The notes under the pieces were generated by a model. That model was not told where the DNA came from. It saw only the letters and a list, made by a program, of their open reading frames with translations, and did no database searches. From Anaerolineales bacterium UBA6668 (GTDB taxonomy: Bacteria > Chloroflexota > Anaerolineae > Anaerolineales > UBA6668): a stretch of DNA of 7,774 bases. The position numbers and the translations under genes are program-made. Of this stretch, positions 5,898 to 7,774 are shown one piece after another (positions within the stretch are counted from its first letter, which is position 1; each line of letters begins with the position of its first letter). The stretch is taken from contig DKKK01000154.1 of assembly GCA_002455215.1 (NCBI GenBank), positions 13,504 through 21,277 of the forward strand, written 5' to 3'.

Positions 5898-7109
5898 TTA
5901 CCCACCAACTATACGGATAAATTTTCGTTTGCCCACCTGTAAAATTTGCTCACCATTGGGTTCTAATTGCAAATTGGCGTTTTCTACTTTCTCGCCAGCC
6001 AAGCGCACCCCACCTTGTTGCACCAGCCGCCGCGCTTCCGATAAACTTGCCGCCAAGTTTTCTTGTACCATCAACTCTACCAATGCCATCGTCTGCTGTA
6101 AGGTTACACTGGGCATATCATCGGGCAATGCGCCTTTTTGGAAGACGGTTTGGAAGTAAGTTTGTCCGGCTTGGGCGCCACTCTCGCCGTAGAAAATGGC
6201 GGTGATTTCAAATGCGAGGTCCATCTTCACATTGCGGGGATTTTCTCCACTGGCAAGACGGGCTTGCAATACGGCGGTTTCGGCTGGGGTAAAGCGCGTG
6301 GCAAGCTGGCTATAAACTGTGATTGCGCTATCCGGCAAAGACATGATTTTGCCGTACATGTCTTCGGCAGTGGTGTTAATAGCAATGTGGTTGCCCATAC
6401 TCTTAGACATACGTGCCACACCATCGGTGCCGGGCAAAATGCCGTTGATAATGGCAATTTGTGGCTTTTGTCCAAAGGATTCCTGCAGTTTTCGCCCTGC
6501 CACCACAATATTGAACAGTTGGTCGCGCCCACCCACTTGCACGTCTGTGTGCATTGCCACTGCGTCATAACCTTGCATCAGCGCGTAAAATGTCTCGTGC
6601 AAATAAATCGGGTCGCCTACATCAAAACGCTTAGAAAAATTGTCACGCACCAAAAATTGCTGAATTGTAAAATTCATACCTAGCTGAATCAGGTCTTTCA
6701 ATTCCAGCTGACTCAACCACTCTTTGTTTTCGCGCACAATGGTTTTGGCAGGGTCAAGCACTTTAAAAGCTTGCTCCTTAAAAGTGGTGGCATACTGCTC
6801 AACTGTTTCTTGGGTCAGCACCGGGCGAGCTTTGTTCTTGTCTGATGGATCTCCCACCAAAGCAGTGTAATTTCCTATCAAGAAGGTTACTTCATGCCCC
6901 AAATCTTGAAATTGGCGCAATTTTCGCATGGAAATGGTATGCCCCAAATGCAAGTCGGTGAATGTCGGGTCATAGCCACAGTACACACGCAGGGGACGCC
7001 CTTCAGCAAGCCGCTCTGTCAATTCGCGGCGCATGGCATTTGCCAGCCCATCATCACCAAAATCAGTGCCTTGCATTAAAATTTCGACTTGTTCTTTTAC
7101 AGGAAGCAT
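5898..7109 (-). CDS. tyrS: Tyrosyl-tRNA synthetase
   Basis: This 403-residue class I synthetase activates tyrosine with ATP and charges tRNA-Tyr. The Rossmann domain carries the HIGH-type motif HLGH (54-57) and the KMSKS-type loop RMSKS (233-237), where the first Lys is Arg but the essential second Lys (236) is kept. The tyrosine/dimer-interface region reads YALMQGYDAV (175-184) and VGGRDQLFN (192-200). Homologues I remember have Thr or Ser where Arg195 stands. A C-terminal S4 RNA-binding domain spans about 340-400. Length and S4 domain fit the TyrZ/TyrS2 branch with KMSKS rather than KFGKT. The start MLPVKEQVE is typical, with AGAG a few bases upstream as a weak ribosome site. It is a single-gene unit with a strong terminator downstream and a possible leader terminator upstream. 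I see no T-box motif. Confidence 0.96.
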   Translation of the reverse strand: MLPVKEQVEILMQGTDFGDDGLANAMRRELTERLAEGRPLRVYCGYDPTFTDLHLGHTISMRKLRQFQDLGHEVTFLIGNYTALVGDPSDKNKARPVLTQETVEQYATTFKEQAFKVLDPAKTIVRENKEWLSQLELKDLIQLGMNFTIQQFLVRDNFSKRFDVGDPIYLHETFYALMQGYDAVAMHTDVQVGGRDQLFNIVVAGRKLQESFGQKPQIAIINGILPGTDGVARMSKSMGNHIAINTTAEDMYGKIMSLPDSAITVYSQLATRFTPAETAVLQARLASGENPRNVKMDLAFEITAIFYGESGAQAGQTYFQTVFQKGALPDDMPSVTLQQTMALVELMVQENLAASLSEARRLVQQGGVRLAGEKVENANLQLEPNGEQILQVGKRKFIRIVGG

Positions 7110-7129
7110 AATTCTCTAATCTAATAGGT

Positions 7130-7162
7130 AAAAAAATAACGATTGGGGAGTCATCCAAATCG
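7130..7162 (-). terminator. Possible leader terminator upstream of tyrS
   Basis: On the minus strand CGATTTGG (plus 7155-7162) pairs with CCAATCG (plus 7140-7146): seven pairs, one bulged T and an eight-base loop. TTATTTTTTT follows. It lies 20 bases before the tyrS start, leaving no room for a promoter after it. It may end the KTSC transcript or attenuate tyrS. The stem is short, so this is tentative. Confidence 0.4.
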
Positions 7163-7185
7163 GAAAGGATAGGAAAAACGGGGGA

Positions 7186-7214
7186 ATTTTCTCACCAAAT
7201 GTGGGATTGGTCAA
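7186..7214 (-). promoter_or_regulatory. Candidate tyrS promoter
   Basis: On the minus strand TTGACC (plus 7209-7214) is followed after 17 bases by GAAAAT (plus 7186-7191), a good -35 box and a mediocre -10 box. The start would be near 7179, giving a leader of about 70 bases that contains the hairpin at 7130-7162. Confidence 0.35.
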
Positions 7215-7237
7215 ACACTGCATCAGCGAGCGGCATC

Positions 7238-7459
7238 TCACGAAAGTTGGTCGTAAGGATACACATCACGAATATGCTGGTGAAAATACGTGCCACAGGA
7301 GGGTGCTTGCAAAAATTCTGAGAATACTTCAGCAGGTACTTCATAATAGCGATAGATGTGCCCACTCGAAAATTCGATTTCCATCCATTGACGTCCTGCT
7401 TCATAGGCAAGTGAGCGGATGCTGGAAGATTGAACAGGAATACGGCGCAAAAAGGGCAT
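7238..7459 (-). CDS. KTSC-domain small protein
   Basis: This 73-residue protein consists almost entirely of a KTSC domain, named for its C-terminal occurrence in some lysyl-tRNA synthetases. Family features are visible: VQSSSIRSLAYE (9-20), EIEFSSGHIYRYYEVP (27-42), then a Ser-x-Gly-x-x-Phe segment SCGTYFHQHIRDVYPY (54-69). The function of stand-alone KTSC proteins is not established; nucleic-acid or ribonucleoprotein association has been suggested for related contexts, and I would not go further. It has no signal peptide or membrane segment. The ATG at 7459 has no Shine-Dalgarno, but the domain begins right after it, so this start is reasonable. It lies upstream of tyrS in the same direction with a 128-base gap. 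The tRNA-synthetase neighbour may be chance. Confidence 0.75.
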   Translation of the reverse strand: MPFLRRIPVQSSSIRSLAYEAGRQWMEIEFSSGHIYRYYEVPAEVFSEFLQAPSCGTYFHQHIRDVYPYDQLS

Positions 7460-7611
7460 ATGATGTAGAATAAAAACTACTTGCGAACTTTGTGAGTCTA
7501 TTTGGCACAGTTGGCAATTACCAAAAGTGTGTTATATCCGACACTGGTGGAAACTGCGCTTTTTCTCTATTCTCTATAAGGAAACAAAGCACAAATCTTA
7601 CCCGTATCGCA

Positions 7612-7654
7612 TCTAATTAGAAACATTCGCATAAAACTTATGTTCCTAATTATA
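7612..7654. repeat. Imperfect 15-base inverted repeat
   Basis: TCTAATTAGAAACAT (7612-7626) matches the reverse complement of ATGTTCCTAATTATA (7640-7654) at 13 of 15 positions, with a 13-base spacer. No T-run follows on either strand, so it is not an intrinsic terminator. It could be an operator for a dimeric regulator or an RNA hairpin. Each arm itself contains the palindrome TAATTA. Confidence 0.55.
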
Positions 7655-7718
7655 CACGAATCATTCACATTGTTGTTTTATCACGACCCGCTAAAACGCC
7701 TGTCCACCACCTACCCGC

Positions 7719-7774
7719 TTAGCCATTCAGCCCTTCATCTTCAACCCAGATGGAAATTGCGCTTTTATTCTTAA
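7719..7774 (-). CDS. Possible C-terminal tail of a gene entering from the right
   Basis: On the minus strand a frame open from the window edge encodes KNKSAISIWVEDEGLNG and stops at 7719-7721. The mixed, acidic composition looks more protein-like than the other frames here. Only 17 codons are visible, no terminator follows, and I recognise no family, so this could be chance. Confidence 0.22.
   Translation of the reverse strand, partial: KNKSAISIWVEDEGLNG

Larger units (their letters stand above)
7460..7774. other. Right-end, mostly non-coding region
   Basis: Apart from a possible gene tail at the edge, I see no convincing gene. Near the KTSC gene, TTGGCA occurs twice nine bases apart (7502-7507, 7511-7516), followed by ACCAAA; together they make a small mixed direct/inverted repeat upstream of that gene. 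Further right lies the larger inverted repeat at 7612-7654. Small frames at 7640-7774 (plus) and 7750-7774 (plus, Met-Glu-Ile-Ala-Leu-Leu-Phe-Leu) are open but have no ribosome site or recognisable content. Confidence 0.5.

Noticed and set aside
7110..7237. T-box riboswitch upstream of tyrS
   Set aside because: The conserved antiterminator bulge sequence is not found, and the leader of about 70 bases is too short.
7640..7774. Plus-strand 44-codon frame ending exactly at the window end
   Set aside because: It has no ribosome site, starts inside the inverted repeat, and its translation has no recognisable features; the coincidence with the window end carries no weight.
1..7774. Mobile elements, CRISPR arrays, tRNA or rRNA genes
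   Set aside because: I looked for terminal inverted repeats with a transposase, regularly spaced repeats, and tRNA cloverleaf or rRNA sequence, and saw none.

Overview
The window carries four co-directional plus-strand genes on the left and three minus-strand genes on the right. The two groups converge on a hairpin-rich terminator region at about 3318-3382. Coding DNA is of middling GC, the gaps are AT-rich, and most start codons lack a clear Shine-Dalgarno sequence (cysO is the exception). Gene content and protein flavour suggest a free-living, probably aerobic or facultative bacterium. A Chloroflexota-type (Anaerolineae-like) origin seems most likely to me, but this is inference from remembered protein flavour, not a search.

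Left half (1-3386): a strong sigma70-like promoter (142-169) is followed by a leader that can fold, an intrinsic terminator (305-343), and then an operon of cysM, a JAMM/M67 peptidase (mec), cysO and a MoeB/ThiF-rhodanese fusion (moeZ). This is the protein-bound cysteine pathway known from Mycobacterium tuberculosis. MoeZ adenylates and thiocarboxylates the small sulfur carrier CysO. CysM condenses CysO-COSH with an activated serine. Mec then releases cysteine and free CysO. Here all four functions sit together, whereas M. tuberculosis keeps moeZ elsewhere. The CysO ends in Gly-Gly-Tyr rather than Gly-Gly, so one residue must be removed before the carrier can be activated. The neighbouring JAMM peptidase is the obvious candidate.

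Right half (3387-7774, minus strand): a six-helix membrane hybrid sensor histidine kinase (PAS, coiled coil, HisKA, HATPase, receiver); a tyrosyl-tRNA synthetase with its own terminator and a possible leader terminator just before its start codon; and a small KTSC-domain protein. The last 315 bases are mostly non-coding, with a strong imperfect inverted repeat and possibly the last 17 codons of another minus-strand gene entering from the right edge.

Nothing in the window looks like an insertion sequence, CRISPR array, tRNA or rRNA. The items most worth following up are the GGY-tailed carrier beside a JAMM peptidase, and the structured, terminator-containing leader of the cysteine operon.
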